NCBI RefSeq assembly: GCF_002934665.1
Contig: NZ_NIRS01000004.1
Location: forward strand, 498,501 to 562,500
DNA from: Pseudomonas laurylsulfatiphila
GTDB taxonomy: Bacteria; Pseudomonadota; Gammaproteobacteria; Pseudomonadales; Pseudomonadaceae
Direction: 5' to 3'
Length of the DNA stretch: 64,000 nucleotides
Part shown: piece after piece, positions 33,435 through 42,453 of the stretch
Layout of the letters: each line of letters opens with the position of its first letter
How positions within the stretch are numbered: position 1 is the first letter of the stretch
Program-made: the position numbers and the translations under genes
Notes under the pieces: model-generated
What the model was told of the DNA's origin: nothing
The model's input: only the letters and a program-made list of their open reading frames with translations
Databases searched by the model: none

Positions 33435-34526
33435 TTACAGCTGACCCAGCACCGGCGTGCTCACACGCACATCGGCGTTCTGCCCACGGTGACGCAGCAG
33501 ATGATCCATCAGCACGATGGCCATCATCGCCTCGGCGATCGGCGTGGCACGGATACCCACGCACGGGTCGTGACGGCCCTTGGTGATCACTTCCACCGGG
33601 TTGCCATGGATGTCGATGGAACGGCCCGGCGTGGTGATGCTCGACGTCGGCTTCAGCGCCAGGTGCGCAACGATAGGCTGGCCGGAGGAAATGCCGCCGA
33701 GAATGCCGCCGGCATTGTTGCTGAGGAAACCTTGCGGGGTCATTTCATCGCGATGCTCGGTGCCGCGCTGGGCGACGCTGGCGAAACCGGCGCCGATTTC
33801 CACGCCTTTGACCGCGTTGATGCTCATCAGCGCATGGGCCAGTTCGGCATCGAGACGGTCGAAGATCGGCTCGCCCAGACCTGGCATCACACCTTCGGCC
33901 ACCACGGTGATTTTCGCGCCGACCGAATCCTGGTCGCGGCGCAACTGGTCCATGTAGGCTTCCAGTTCCGGCACTTTGTCCGGATCCGGGCTGAAGAAGG
34001 CGTTCTGCTCGACCGATTCCCAGGTCTTGAACGGGATTTCAATCGGCCCGAGCTGGCTCATGTAGCCGCGAATCACGATGCCCTGGCTGGCCAGGTATTT
34101 TTTCGCAATCGCACCGGCCGCAACGCGCATTGCGGTTTCACGGGCCGAGCTGCGACCGCCACCGCGGTAGTCGCGCTCACCGTACTTGTGGTGGTAGGTG
34201 TAGTCGGCGTGGGCCGGGCGGAACAGGTCCTTGATCGCCGAGTAGTCCTTGGACTTCTGGTCCGTGTTGCGGATCAACAGGCCGATGGCGCAACCGGTGG
34301 TGCGACCTTCGAACACGCCAGAGAGGATTTCGACTTCGTCGGCTTCCTGGCGCTGGGTGGTGTGGCGGCTGGTGCCGGGCTTGCGGCGGTCCAGGTCACG
34401 CTGCAGATCCTCCAGGGATATCTCCAGGCCCGGCGGGCAGCCATCGACAATGGCGACCAACGCCGGGCCATGGCTTTCGCCCGCGGTGGTGACAGTGAAC
34501 AGCTTGCCGTAGGTATTGCCGGACAT
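33435..34526 (-). CDS. aroC: Chorismate synthase
   Basis: A 363-residue chorismate synthase, the last step of the shikimate pathway (EPSP to chorismate, using reduced FMN). Signatures are GESHGPALVAIVDGCPPG, the Arg-rich RxxGGGRSSARETAMRVAAGA region and the C-terminal RHDPCVGIRATPIAEAM. The ATG at 34526 begins MSGNTYGKLFTV. It is followed by the MFS-mtn genes and could be co-transcribed with them. Confidence 0.97.
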   Translation of the reverse strand: MSGNTYGKLFTVTTAGESHGPALVAIVDGCPPGLEISLEDLQRDLDRRKPGTSRHTTQRQEADEVEILSGVFEGRTTGCAIGLLIRNTDQKSKDYSAIKDLFRPAHADYTYHHKYGERDYRGGGRSSARETAMRVAAGAIAKKYLASQGIVIRGYMSQLGPIEIPFKTWESVEQNAFFSPDPDKVPELEAYMDQLRRDQDSVGAKITVVAEGVMPGLGEPIFDRLDAELAHALMSINAVKGVEIGAGFASVAQRGTEHRDEMTPQGFLSNNAGGILGGISSGQPIVAHLALKPTSSITTPGRSIDIHGNPVEVITKGRHDPCVGIRATPIAEAMMAIVLMDHLLRHRGQNADVRVSTPVLGQL

Positions 34527-34654
34527 GCAGGACGCTCCGTGAAATGAACCTGAATACGTAATGCGCGCCAGTATACGCAGGCTACCCAAGTAGTTCATCC
34601 TCGAACCTTATGGGTGCCTGTGAGTCCAACCGGCATCTTCTTGATGATGGCGTG

Positions 34655-35608
34655 ATGATGCTGCGAGTTCTAGCCTTGAGCCTTACCCTGATTTCCGGCT
34701 TCGCCCAGGCGACTGTCCTGCAACGGCCGATCACGTTGGACACCGGCACCGGCGAGCTTTTCGGCTCTTTGCTGCTGCCCAAGTCCGACAACCCGGTCCC
34801 CGTTGTCCTGATCATTTCCGGCTCCGGCCCTACGGATCGCGACGGCAACAACCCTGACGGCGGGCGTAACGACAGTCTCAAACGCCTGGCCTGGGTGCTG
34901 GCCAAACACAACATCGCCAGCGTGCGTTACGACAAGCGCGGTGTTGCAGCAAGCCTGGCCGCGACGCCGGACGAGCGCAATCTGACGGTCGACGCCTACG
35001 TTTCCGACGCCGAGGCCTGGGGCCAGAAACTCAAGACTGATCCGCGCTTCGGCAAACTGATCGTGCTCGGACACAGCGAAGGCGCCTTGATCGCCAGCCT
35101 GGCCGCGCCAACCATCGACGCCGATGCGGTGATTTCCGTCTCGGGTAGCGCGAGGCCGGTCGATCAGGTGATCCGCCAGCAACTGGGCAATCGCCTGCCA
35201 CCGCCGTTGTTGCTGCGCAGTAATCAGCTGCTCGACAGCCTCAAGGCCGGGAAGCCCGACGACAATGTGCCGCCACCCTTGCAGGCCATTTTCCGTCCGA
35301 GCGTGCAGCCGTACCTGATTTCCCTGTTCCGCCAGGACCCGGCTGCTGCGTTTGGCCAGTTGAAGATGCCAGCGCTGATCATCCAGGGCAGCAACGACAT
35401 CCAGGTCGGCGTCAATGACGCCAGGCTGCTCAAGGCCGCCAAACCGGACGCCGAACTGGCCCTGATCGAGGGCATGAACCACGTCATGCGCATCGTACCC
35501 AACGACGTCAAACGCCAGCTGGCATCCTATAAAGACCCGCAATTGCCTCTGGCGGCGGAACTGAGCACGCGAATCCTCGGGTTTATCGACGGACTTCGCA
35601 CCAGTTAA
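34655..35608 (+). CDS. Exported alpha/beta hydrolase
   Basis: A 317-residue alpha/beta hydrolase with a signal peptide (MMLRVLALSLTLISGFAQA). The oxyanion strand is VVLIISGSGPTDRDGNN, the nucleophile elbow GHSEGAL (Ser nucleophile), and the acid and His are expected in IIQGSNDIQV and GMNHVM. It probably cleaves an ester or amide in the periplasm. Two adjacent ATG codons (34655 and 34658) are both possible. It is divergent from aroC. Confidence 0.88.
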   Translation: MMLRVLALSLTLISGFAQATVLQRPITLDTGTGELFGSLLLPKSDNPVPVVLIISGSGPTDRDGNNPDGGRNDSLKRLAWVLAKHNIASVRYDKRGVAASLAATPDERNLTVDAYVSDAEAWGQKLKTDPRFGKLIVLGHSEGALIASLAAPTIDADAVISVSGSARPVDQVIRQQLGNRLPPPLLLRSNQLLDSLKAGKPDDNVPPPLQAIFRPSVQPYLISLFRQDPAAAFGQLKMPALIIQGSNDIQVGVNDARLLKAAKPDAELALIEGMNHVMRIVPNDVKRQLASYKDPQLPLAAELSTRILGFIDGLRTS

Positions 35609-35613
35609 GCGCT

Positions 35614-35672
35614 GCTGGGGGCGTTATCAACCCGTTTTCATGGTGTGAAAAATAGTTGATAACGCCCCCAGC
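35614..35672. repeat. 18-bp perfect inverted repeat
   Basis: GCTGGGGGCGTTATCAAC (35614-35631) and its exact reverse complement (35655-35672) flank a 23-base loop, six bases after the hydrolase stop. No T run follows on either strand, so it is not a standard terminator, and the arms do not match the REP families in the window. Confidence 0.85.
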
Positions 35673-35760
35673 CCTCCAGTCTTGAAAAAAACGGCCGATA
35701 AGCCTTTGTCGCCAACACATTGGTTGGCGACAAGCTGAGCTTGGACAGGATCTCGCCGTT

Positions 35761-36552
35761 ATGACTGACACCCAGACTTCACCCGACACCCCCGCTGAAA
35801 CAGAAGCACCGCCAGCGGTCGAGCTGCCCTGGGCGGACGTCCACGTCGAGCACCACAAGATGCTCCGTCTGGCGCCGCTGCAGACTGACCGCAATACAGG
35901 CGGGCGCCCATTGCGTTTTGTCGAGTTCGGCTATGCCGAGCGCAACGACAAGGCGCACAGCCTGATGCGCATGAGCATCACCCTGCCCGCCCAGCGCGTG
36001 CGCAAGGAACAGAATCATCTGGATGTGTGGGTCGATCACGCGGAAAAGCGCGTGCATTTCGGACCGGAAAGCGGTTTGCAGGTCGAACCGCTGAACCGCG
36101 GCATCGGCCGATTCATGATCGCCCAGGGCATCAACTGGGCGAAGCAGCGCTGGCCCACCTACACCGTCGACGGCTTTGACCTGAACAACAAGGAAGCGCT
36201 CAACGAAGACACCCGCCAGCGTCGCGATCATTTTTTGCGCGTGCACGGTTTCGACGTGGTGTATGCCGATGCCCAGCATTTGAAAGGCAGCGTCAAAGCA
36301 GTCAAGGTCGGCGACCTTGCGGGGGACTGGAACAGCGAAAAGCTGCAGGTCGTGGAAATCCTCGAGGCGGCACAGATGCTCCAGCAAGCCGAGCAGAACC
36401 TGGCCGAGCAGGAAGTCAAACTCAAGAAACACGAAGAGAAGGTCAGCAAATACAAACGCGAAGACGCCGGGCTGCGTTTCACCATTACGTGCCTGGTGGC
36501 GTTTGCGGTGTTTCAGGCGGGGTTGCTGATCTGGATTGCCACGCACCGCTGA
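35761..36552 (+). CDS. Hypothetical protein with coiled coil and C-terminal membrane helix
   Basis: A 263-residue protein. A folded N-terminal region contains conserved-looking LRFVEFGYAERNDKAHSLMR and YTVDGFDLNNKEALNEDTRQRRDHFL blocks. An acidic/basic coiled coil follows (QMLQQAEQNLAEQEVKLKKH) and then a C-terminal hydrophobic helix (TITCLVAFAVFQAGLLIWIA), so it is probably tail-anchored to the inner membrane. No family recognised. It is a single gene. Confidence 0.75.
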   Translation: MTDTQTSPDTPAETEAPPAVELPWADVHVEHHKMLRLAPLQTDRNTGGRPLRFVEFGYAERNDKAHSLMRMSITLPAQRVRKEQNHLDVWVDHAEKRVHFGPESGLQVEPLNRGIGRFMIAQGINWAKQRWPTYTVDGFDLNNKEALNEDTRQRRDHFLRVHGFDVVYADAQHLKGSVKAVKVGDLAGDWNSEKLQVVEILEAAQMLQQAEQNLAEQEVKLKKHEEKVSKYKREDAGLRFTITCLVAFAVFQAGLLIWIATHR

Positions 36553-36630
36553 ATCAAAAGATCGCAGCCTGCGGCAGCTCCTACCTGGAATGCGTATCCC
36601 TGTAGGAGCTGCCGCAGGCTGCGATCTTTT
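36553..36630. repeat. REP pair (REPIN), GCCGCAGGCTGCGATC type
   Basis: Opposed arms with AAGATCGCAGCCTGCGGCAG between the convergent 36552 and prmB genes. Confidence 0.92.
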
Positions 36631-36635
36631 GCTTT

Positions 36636-37544
36636 CTAAACGCGGGAAGCGAACAACGCCTGATGCTCCCGGCACTGCTGCGCGCTCAGCATGAACACAC
36701 CATGACCACCGCGCTCGAACTCCAGCCAGGCGAAGTCGACTTCCGGGTACAACGCCTCGACGTGCACCTGGCTGTTGCCCACTTCGACAATCAGCAAACC
36801 TTTCTCGGTCAGATGATCCGCCGCTTCGGCGAGCATGCGTCGCACCAGGTTCAAACCGTCATCGCCGCACGCCAGGCCCAGTTCCGGTTCGTGCTGGTAT
36901 TCGTCCGGCATGTCGGCAAAATCTTCCGCATCGACGTAGGGCGGGTTCGACACGATCAGGTCGAAACGCTGGCCAGGCAAGCCCTCGAAACCGTCGCCCT
37001 GCACCGTGTACACGCGCTCATCGACACCGTGGCGCTCGATGTTCTGGTTGGCCACTTCCAGCGCTTCGAACGACAGGTCGGCCAACACCACTTCGGCATG
37101 CTGGAACTCGTAGGCGCAGGCGATGCCGATGCAGCCGGACCCGGTGCACAGGTCGAGAATCCGCGCCGGCTCGTTGGCCAGCCACGGGGTAAAACGGTTT
37201 TCGATCAACTCGCCAATCGGCGAACGCGGAATCAGCACGCGCTCATCGACGATGAACGACATGCCGCAGAACCAGGCCTCGCCCAGCAGGTAAGCCGTTG
37301 GCACGCGTTCTTCGATGCGGCGCTTGAGCAGCAGCTGCAAGTGGACCACTTCGTCTTCTTCCAGATTGCAGTCGAGGTAGCTGTCGGCGATTTCCCACGG
37401 CAGGTGCAGCGCGCCCAGCACCAGTTGACGGGCTTCGTCCCAGGCGTTGTCGGTGCCATGGCCGAAAAACAGATCCTCCCCATGAAAGCGGCTGACGGCC
37501 CAACGGATATGGTCACGCAGGGTGCGAAGGCGGGAAGTGATCAC
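36636..37544 (-). CDS. prmB: Ribosomal protein L3 N5-glutamine methyltransferase
   Basis: A 302-residue SAM-dependent methyltransferase of the PrmB/PrmC group, which methylates the side-chain amide of a glutamine in ribosomal protein L3. The SAM motif is ILDLCTGSGCIGIACAYEF (around 130-147) and the catalytic NPPY is at 200-203. The start (MITSRLRTLRDHI) and N-terminal helical domain match PrmB. prmB, aroC and an Smr-family gene also lie together in E. coli, which supports the assignment. Confidence 0.95.
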   Translation of the reverse strand: MITSRLRTLRDHIRWAVSRFHGEDLFFGHGTDNAWDEARQLVLGALHLPWEIADSYLDCNLEEDEVVHLQLLLKRRIEERVPTAYLLGEAWFCGMSFIVDERVLIPRSPIGELIENRFTPWLANEPARILDLCTGSGCIGIACAYEFQHAEVVLADLSFEALEVANQNIERHGVDERVYTVQGDGFEGLPGQRFDLIVSNPPYVDAEDFADMPDEYQHEPELGLACGDDGLNLVRRMLAEAADHLTEKGLLIVEVGNSQVHVEALYPEVDFAWLEFERGGHGVFMLSAQQCREHQALFASRV

Positions 37545-37783
37545 GACGGCAAACTCCAGAAAAATCGACGGGCGATTCTACCAGTCAAACGGCGCCACGA
37601 CGACGCGGGAAAACGACCGACTCAAATGTAGGAGTTATCCGTTTTTTCGCCAGGCTATTGAACAAAACGTGACTATTGACAAGGCTAGAGGCCAGCAACC
37701 ACGGCACCTACGATCGTAGCGATTCACATAACCGCTCAGCCAGAGGACAATGGCGCAAAAGCCCCACTCCAAGGAGCCCCAGA

Positions 37784-38374
37784 ATGTCCGTTCCAAAAAC
37801 GATGTTTCAACTCAGCGGCCGCGGTTATCCGGCAGCCAAACTGAGTCATGCGACCCTTATCATCATCGATGCCCAGAAAGAGTATTTGAGCGGGCCGCTG
37901 GCCCTCAGCGGCATGGATGAGGCCGTCGCGAACATCAAGCAGTTACTCGCCGCGGCCCGTGCCGCCGGCCGGCCGATCGTGCATGTCCGCCACCTCGGCA
38001 CGCTCGGTGGAATGTTCAACCCGCAAGGCGTCGGTGGTGAATTCATTCCGGGTCTTGAGCCACAGAGCGACGAAACGATCATCGGCAAATTGCTGCCGAG
38101 CGCGTTCCACGGTACCGAACTGGCCAAACGCCTGGAGGACCTCGGCGCCCTCGACCTGATCGTCTGCGGCTTCATGAGTCACTCGAGCGTCAGCACCACT
38201 GTGCGCGCCGCGAAGAACCTGGGTTTCCGCTGCACGCTTATTGAAGACGCCTGCGCCACACGCGACCTGCCCTACAAGGGCGGTGTCCTGAGCGCCGCGC
38301 ACGTTCATCAGACCGAAATGGCGATCATGGGCGACAACTTCGCCACCCTCGCGCTGACCTGTGAACTGATCTGA
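37784..38374 (+). CDS. Isochorismatase-family hydrolase with Ser in place of Cys
   Basis: A 196-residue isochorismatase/cysteine-hydrolase-fold protein. The catalytic Asp lies in LIIIDAQKEY and the Lys in IIGKLLPSAF. In nicotinamidases and related amidases the nucleophile is the Cys just before VxxT in the GxxTHxCV segment; here it reads GFMSHSSVSTT, so position 135 is Ser. Vinyl-ether hydrolases such as isochorismatases do not need that Cys, so the enzyme may be of that chemistry. AAGGAG precedes the ATG at 37784. Confidence 0.85.
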   Translation: MSVPKTMFQLSGRGYPAAKLSHATLIIIDAQKEYLSGPLALSGMDEAVANIKQLLAAARAAGRPIVHVRHLGTLGGMFNPQGVGGEFIPGLEPQSDETIIGKLLPSAFHGTELAKRLEDLGALDLIVCGFMSHSSVSTTVRAAKNLGFRCTLIEDACATRDLPYKGGVLSAAHVHQTEMAIMGDNFATLALTCELI

Positions 38375-38384
38375 TCGACGCTCA

Positions 38385-38409
38385 ATGAGCGGCCTGGAAC
38401 GCCGCTCAT
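38385..38409 (+). other. 9-bp perfect hairpin after the isochorismatase-like gene
   Basis: ATGAGCGGC and GCCGCTCAT pair across a seven-base loop, ten bases after the stop. No T run follows. It may protect the 3' end or act as a weak terminator. Confidence 0.45.
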
Positions 38410-38505
38410 CCGCAAAAACCTCTCATTTGCCGTAATTGTCTTAGCCTCAGGAACATCCCGGTCAACTCCCGGTCGAAGGGCCGATACCCATTGAGGAAGG
38501 TCGGA

Positions 38506-38826
38506 ATGAAGTTATCCGATGGTTTTGACGCTCGCCGCTTGCGGCCCAAAGGCCAACGCAACTGGCGTTTTCGAATCGGCGCGACGTTCGCGGCATTGCT
38601 GGCGATGTGCGGCGTGTTGCTCGCCATGGCCGGTGCCGCCGGCCTGCTCGGCCACGCACCCGCCCTGGGTGAGTTGAACACCAGCCGCACCGGTGCTGCC
38701 GTGATCCTGGCCATCGGCCTGTTCGTGCTGTACCTCGGTGTCTGGCTGTGGCGCCGTTGCCGCCGTCGCTCGCGGCAGTCGCGGGAACTGGCCATGTCTC
38801 CGCACCTGATGAAAAAACACGACTGA
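38506..38826 (+). CDS. Small two-helix membrane protein
   Basis: A 106-residue inner-membrane protein with two hydrophobic helices (about 26-46 and 62-82), a basic N-terminus and a very basic stretch after helix 2 (WRRCRRRSRQSRE) that should stay cytoplasmic. GAGGAAGG lies just before the ATG at 38506, ruling out the upstream TTG. No family recognised. Confidence 0.7.
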   Translation: MKLSDGFDARRLRPKGQRNWRFRIGATFAALLAMCGVLLAMAGAAGLLGHAPALGELNTSRTGAAVILAIGLFVLYLGVWLWRRCRRRSRQSRELAMSPHLMKKHD

Positions 38827-38904
38827 GCCAAGTGCTGCGCGCGTTTTTGTCGCGCCCGATTCGCTTCGAGTTGGGTAAACTGGCCGCCCTTCGCGGAGGC
38901 TGAC

Positions 38905-39462
38905 ATGCAAGACGACGATTTATCCCTGTTCAAAAGCGCGATCCAAGGCGTCAAGCCGATCAAGCACGATCGCGCCGAAACCGGCAAACCCAAGGCTGAC
39001 CGTGCGCAGATTGCCAAACTGCGTCAAGCGGCCACCGTGCGCACCGAATCCACCACCGTTGACGGCTTGTCCGATCAGTTTGTCATCGACGTCGGCCCTG
39101 AAGACGAGCTGATGTGGGCGCGTGACGGCGTGCAGGAAAGCCAGATGCGCAAGCTCAAGATCGGTCAGATTCCATTCGAAGGCAGCCTCGACCTGCACGG
39201 CATGAGCGTGGAAAAGGCCCGGGAAACCCTCTGGGCGTTCCTCGCCGAAGCGACCAAATTCGAAATCCGCTGCGTGCGCGTCACCCATGGCAAGGCAGTA
39301 CGCCTGGACGGCAAGCGGCCGATGATCAAAAGCCACGTCAACACCTGGCTGCGCCAGCATCCGCAAGTGCTCGGCTTCACCTCGTGCCAGGCGAAACACG
39401 GCGGTGCCGGGGCGGTCTATGTGATGCTCAAACGCACCATGATGGAAGGCCGCGACGAGTAA
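38905..39462 (+). CDS. Smr domain endonuclease-like protein (SmrB/YfcN-like)
   Basis: A 185-residue protein with a C-terminal Smr domain: DLHGMSVEKARETL (DLHG at 96-99), THGKAVRLDG (127-130) and KHGGAGAVYVML (165-170). Stand-alone Smr proteins such as E. coli SmrB cut mRNA at collided ribosomes. The N-terminal ~90 residues are charged and helical, as in SmrB. The location close to prmB and aroC matches the E. coli smrB neighbourhood, supporting orthology. Confidence 0.88.
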   Translation: MQDDDLSLFKSAIQGVKPIKHDRAETGKPKADRAQIAKLRQAATVRTESTTVDGLSDQFVIDVGPEDELMWARDGVQESQMRKLKIGQIPFEGSLDLHGMSVEKARETLWAFLAEATKFEIRCVRVTHGKAVRLDGKRPMIKSHVNTWLRQHPQVLGFTSCQAKHGGAGAVYVMLKRTMMEGRDE

Positions 39463-39539
39463 AGCTGATGCGCCACGCTTGCAGCGTCGTGTCCGTCACC
39501 GTACCCTTGCCCTTTGCGTAAAATCCCACAGGTAGTTTC

Positions 39540-40085
39540 ATGTCCCTGGAACAGAATTACACGGCGATCCTCGGCCAGCTCGGCGAGGACGTTTCCCGCG
39601 AAGGCCTGCTCGACACGCCAAAACGTGCCGCCAAAGCCATGCAGTACCTCTGCCGCGGCTATGAACAGACACTGGAAGAGGTCACCAACGGTGCCCTGTT
39701 CAGCTCCGACAACAGCGAAATGGTGCTGGTCAAGGACATCGAGTTGTACTCGTTGTGCGAACACCACCTGCTGCCGTTCATCGGCAAGGCGCACGTTGCC
39801 TACATCCCGAGCGGCAAGGTCCTGGGCCTGTCGAAGGTGGCGCGGATCGTCGACATGTACGCCCGTCGCCTGCAGATCCAGGAAAACCTCAGCCGCCAGA
39901 TCGCCGATGCGGTCCAGCAAGTCACCGGCGCCCTGGGCGTCGCAGTGGTGATCGAGGCCAAGCACATGTGCATGATGATGCGCGGCGTGGAAAAGCAGAA
40001 TTCGTCGATGATCACTTCGGTGATGCTCGGTGAATTCCGCGAGAACGCCGCCACCCGCAGCGAGTTCCTCAGCCTCATCAAGTAA
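39540..40085 (+). CDS. folE: GTP cyclohydrolase I
   Basis: A 181-residue type I GTP cyclohydrolase, which turns GTP into dihydroneopterin triphosphate for folate synthesis. The zinc and catalytic residues are seen in YSLCEHHLLPFIGKAHVAYIP and EAKHMCMMMRGVEKQ. The length is typical of the short bacterial form. Pseudomonads carry more than one folE, so this is one paralogue. A strong terminator follows. Confidence 0.95.
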   Translation: MSLEQNYTAILGQLGEDVSREGLLDTPKRAAKAMQYLCRGYEQTLEEVTNGALFSSDNSEMVLVKDIELYSLCEHHLLPFIGKAHVAYIPSGKVLGLSKVARIVDMYARRLQIQENLSRQIADAVQQVTGALGVAVVIEAKHMCMMMRGVEKQNSSMITSVMLGEFRENAATRSEFLSLIK

Positions 40086-40098
40086 TTCGCGGCACGAA

Positions 40099-40128
40099 GA
40101 AAACCGGCATTCATCGCCGGTTTTTTTT
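40099..40128 (+). terminator. Rho-independent terminator
   Basis: AAAACCGGC/GCCGGTTTT stem followed by a T run, after folE. Confidence 0.92.
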
Positions 40129-40189
40129 CGTCCGCGAAAAATCAGGTAAGCTGCGCGCCCTTCTTCGTTAGCACCGTGAGGCTTTCAAC

Positions 40190-40561
40190 GTGTTCGTAAA
40201 AGCGCTTCGTGTCGGCCTTGGCCAACTGATCATCTTCATCGACTTCCTGACTCGCCCAAGCAAAAAACAGCGCCCTGCCGCCGCCCAGGCCCAGGTTGAA
40301 TCCGCCGCCAAGGGGCTGACCCTGTATCAATTCCACGCCTGCCCGTTCTGCGTGAAGACTCGCCGCACCCTGCGCCGCCTGAACGTGCCGGTGGCCCTTC
40401 GCGACGCGAAGAACAACGAACAGGATCGCCAGACCTTGCTCGAGCAAGGCGGCAAGATCAAGGTGCCGTGCCTGCGTATCGAAGAAAATGGCCAGACCAC
40501 CTGGATGTATGAGTCCAAGGTGATCATTGATTATCTGGACAAGCGTTTCGCGGCAGCCTGA
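40190..40561 (+). CDS. Membrane-anchored glutaredoxin/GST N-terminal-like protein
   Basis: A 123-residue protein. An N-terminal hydrophobic segment (VGLGQLIIFIDFL, about 8-20) is followed by a thioredoxin-fold domain with the redox motif CPFC (51-54, HACPFCVKTRR) and the cis-Pro region KIKVPCLRIEENG. It probably is a glutaredoxin-like thiol protein tethered to the membrane. The start is GTG at 40190 with GTGAGG eight bases upstream. Confidence 0.85.
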   Translation: MFVKALRVGLGQLIIFIDFLTRPSKKQRPAAAQAQVESAAKGLTLYQFHACPFCVKTRRTLRRLNVPVALRDAKNNEQDRQTLLEQGGKIKVPCLRIEENGQTTWMYESKVIIDYLDKRFAAA

Positions 40562-40582
40562 TGTTGATGGGGTGTTGCTGAT

Positions 40583-40666
40583 GGCCCCATCGCTGGCAAG
40601 CCAGCTCCTACAGTGATCCGTGGCGTTCACAAATCCTGTGGGAGCTGGCTTGCCAGCGATGAGGCC
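40583..40666. repeat. REP pair (REPIN), GCTGGCTTGCCAGCGAT type
   Basis: Opposed arms with the core GGAGCTGGCTTGCCAGCGAT, a third REP family, between convergent genes. Confidence 0.92.
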
Positions 40667-40693
40667 CGCTAAAACGACACATGACTCAGACAA

Positions 40694-40723
40694 AAATAAA
40701 CCGGCCCTTGCGCCGGTTTATTT
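40694..40723 (-). terminator. Rho-independent terminator
   Basis: ATAAACCGGC/GCCGGTTTAT stem with T-rich flanks; it ends the minus-strand aminotransferase gene. Confidence 0.85.
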
Positions 40724-40727
40724 GTTT

Positions 40728-41894
40728 TCAGGCCGCTTGCGCCGCCTGCGCCTGTCGCACCACCGCCGCCAGCCGCTTGAGCCCCTCCTCCAGCCGCGCT
40801 GGGTCAATGTGGCTGAAGTTCAACCGCAAATACCCGTGATGCTTGTCCGGATCGGGGAAGAACGGCTCGCCCGGCATGAACGCCACATCGTTGGCCAATG
40901 CCGCATTGAGCAAAGTTCGAGTGTCCAGCGGCTGCTTGAGTTTCAACCAGAAAAACAGCCCACCCTGCGGTTCGTTCCAGTCCGCCAGATCAGAGAAGTG
41001 GGTTTGCAGTGCCAGCTGGAACGCATCCCGGCGCACCCGGTAAAAATCCCGTAGCTCACTGCGATGCTGTTGATACTTCTCGGTTCCGATCCATTGCAGT
41101 GCCTGCCACTGGCCAACCCGATTGGTGTGCAGGTCCGCCGACTGCTTGAGTTTCAACAGATGGGGAAACAGGTCCGGGCTGGCGATCAGATAGCCAACGC
41201 GCAAACCTGGCAACAGGGTTTTCGACACGGTCCCGGTGTAGATCCAGCTGGCTTTTTTCAAACGACCGGCAATCGGTGTGGCGCTGCCGCCGTCGAAGGT
41301 CAGCTCGCGATAAGGCTCGTCTTCGATCAGGGTGACGCCGAACTCGTCAAGCAGCGCTGCCACCGCGTCGCGTTTGGCTTCGCTGTAACGCACCGCCGAA
41401 GGATTCTGGAAGGTCGGAATCAGGTAGATGAAGGCCGGGCGGTGTTGCTCCAGGCGAGCGCGCAGCTCTGCCAGGTTCGGCCCGTCAGCTTCCAGCGGTA
41501 CGGTCAGGCAATCGGCGCCGAACAGCTGGAAAATCTGCAATGCCGCCAGATAAGTCGGCGCTTCGAGCAGGATTTCGGTGCCCTTGTCGATGTAGAGCTT
41601 GGCGGCCAGATCCAGGGTTTGCTGTGAGCCACTGACCACCAATACCTGGCTTGCCTCACATGGCACACCCAGCGCTCGCGCCTCAGCGGCCAGCGCCTCA
41701 CGCAGCGCCGGTTCGCCCTCGCTCATGCCGTACTGGCCCATGGAAAGCGGCATCTCGGCCCAATCGACCTTCGGCAACATGGCTTCCGCTGGCAGACCTC
41801 CGGCAAACGACATCACCTGCGGGCGCTGGGCCGCGGCAAGGATTTCACGGATCAAAGAACTTTTAAGGCGTGAGACACGTTCGGAAAAAGGCAT
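40728..41894 (-). CDS. PLP-dependent aminotransferase (MocR-like fold I, no HTH)
   Basis: A 388-residue class I/II aminotransferase of the 2-aminoadipate/aromatic group. PLP-site features are LVVSGSQQTLDLAAKLYI, the Asp/Tyr block TLIEDEPYRELTFDG, and the Schiff-base Lys in YTGTVSKTLLPGLRVGYL. The start ATG at 41894 is chosen; an in-frame TTG 13 codons upstream is also possible. It is divergent from a MarR regulator 82 bp away, probably its regulator. The amino-donor preference is unknown. Confidence 0.9.
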   Translation of the reverse strand: MPFSERVSRLKSSLIREILAAAQRPQVMSFAGGLPAEAMLPKVDWAEMPLSMGQYGMSEGEPALREALAAEARALGVPCEASQVLVVSGSQQTLDLAAKLYIDKGTEILLEAPTYLAALQIFQLFGADCLTVPLEADGPNLAELRARLEQHRPAFIYLIPTFQNPSAVRYSEAKRDAVAALLDEFGVTLIEDEPYRELTFDGGSATPIAGRLKKASWIYTGTVSKTLLPGLRVGYLIASPDLFPHLLKLKQSADLHTNRVGQWQALQWIGTEKYQQHRSELRDFYRVRRDAFQLALQTHFSDLADWNEPQGGLFFWLKLKQPLDTRTLLNAALANDVAFMPGEPFFPDPDKHHGYLRLNFSHIDPARLEEGLKRLAAVVRQAQAAQAA

Positions 41895-41976
41895 GGGGAT
41901 CACCGGTAGCGAGGCATGAGGAAAATGAGTCAAACTTATTGACCGAAATTACGCTTCTTCGAACGGATACGTCAAC

Positions 41977-42423
41977 ATGCTTGACCTTAAAAACCCGCTT
42001 TCCCAACAGCAAGCCATGGAAGCGTTTTTCTTCGGCTACCAGGCTTTCACCGCCAAGGCCGATGAAATGCTCGAACGCCGCGGCCTGAGCCGGGTGCATC
42101 AACGCATCGTGTTTTTCATCGCCCGCTATCCGAACCTGAGCGTCAAGGAGTTGCTGGCCTTGCTTGGCGTGAGCAAGCAAGCGCTGAACATGCCATTGCG
42201 GCAATTGCTGGAGATGCATCTGGTCGAGAGCGTCGCGGCCGAGACGGACAAGCGTAAGCGTCTGCTGGAGTTGACTGCTGAAGGTGTGCGGTTTGAGCAG
42301 GCATTGAGGCGTGAGCAGGTGAAATTGCTGGAGCGGGTGTTTGCCGAGGCTGGGGAGACGGCGGTGAATGGGTGGTTGGCGGTGAATCTGGCGCTGGGGC
42401 AAACCCGGTTGTCGGCAGACTGA
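41977..42423 (+). CDS. MarR family transcriptional regulator
   Basis: A 148-residue winged-helix regulator of the MarR family. The recognition region is LSVKELLALLGVSKQALNMPLRQLLEMHLV and the wing TDKRKRLLELTAEG. It is divergent from the aminotransferase gene, so autorepression and control of that gene are likely. The ligand is unknown. Confidence 0.88.
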   Translation: MLDLKNPLSQQQAMEAFFFGYQAFTAKADEMLERRGLSRVHQRIVFFIARYPNLSVKELLALLGVSKQALNMPLRQLLEMHLVESVAAETDKRKRLLELTAEGVRFEQALRREQVKLLERVFAEAGETAVNGWLAVNLALGQTRLSAD

Positions 42424-42453
42424 GTATTCAATCTGCTGGATTTGTAGTGAATG

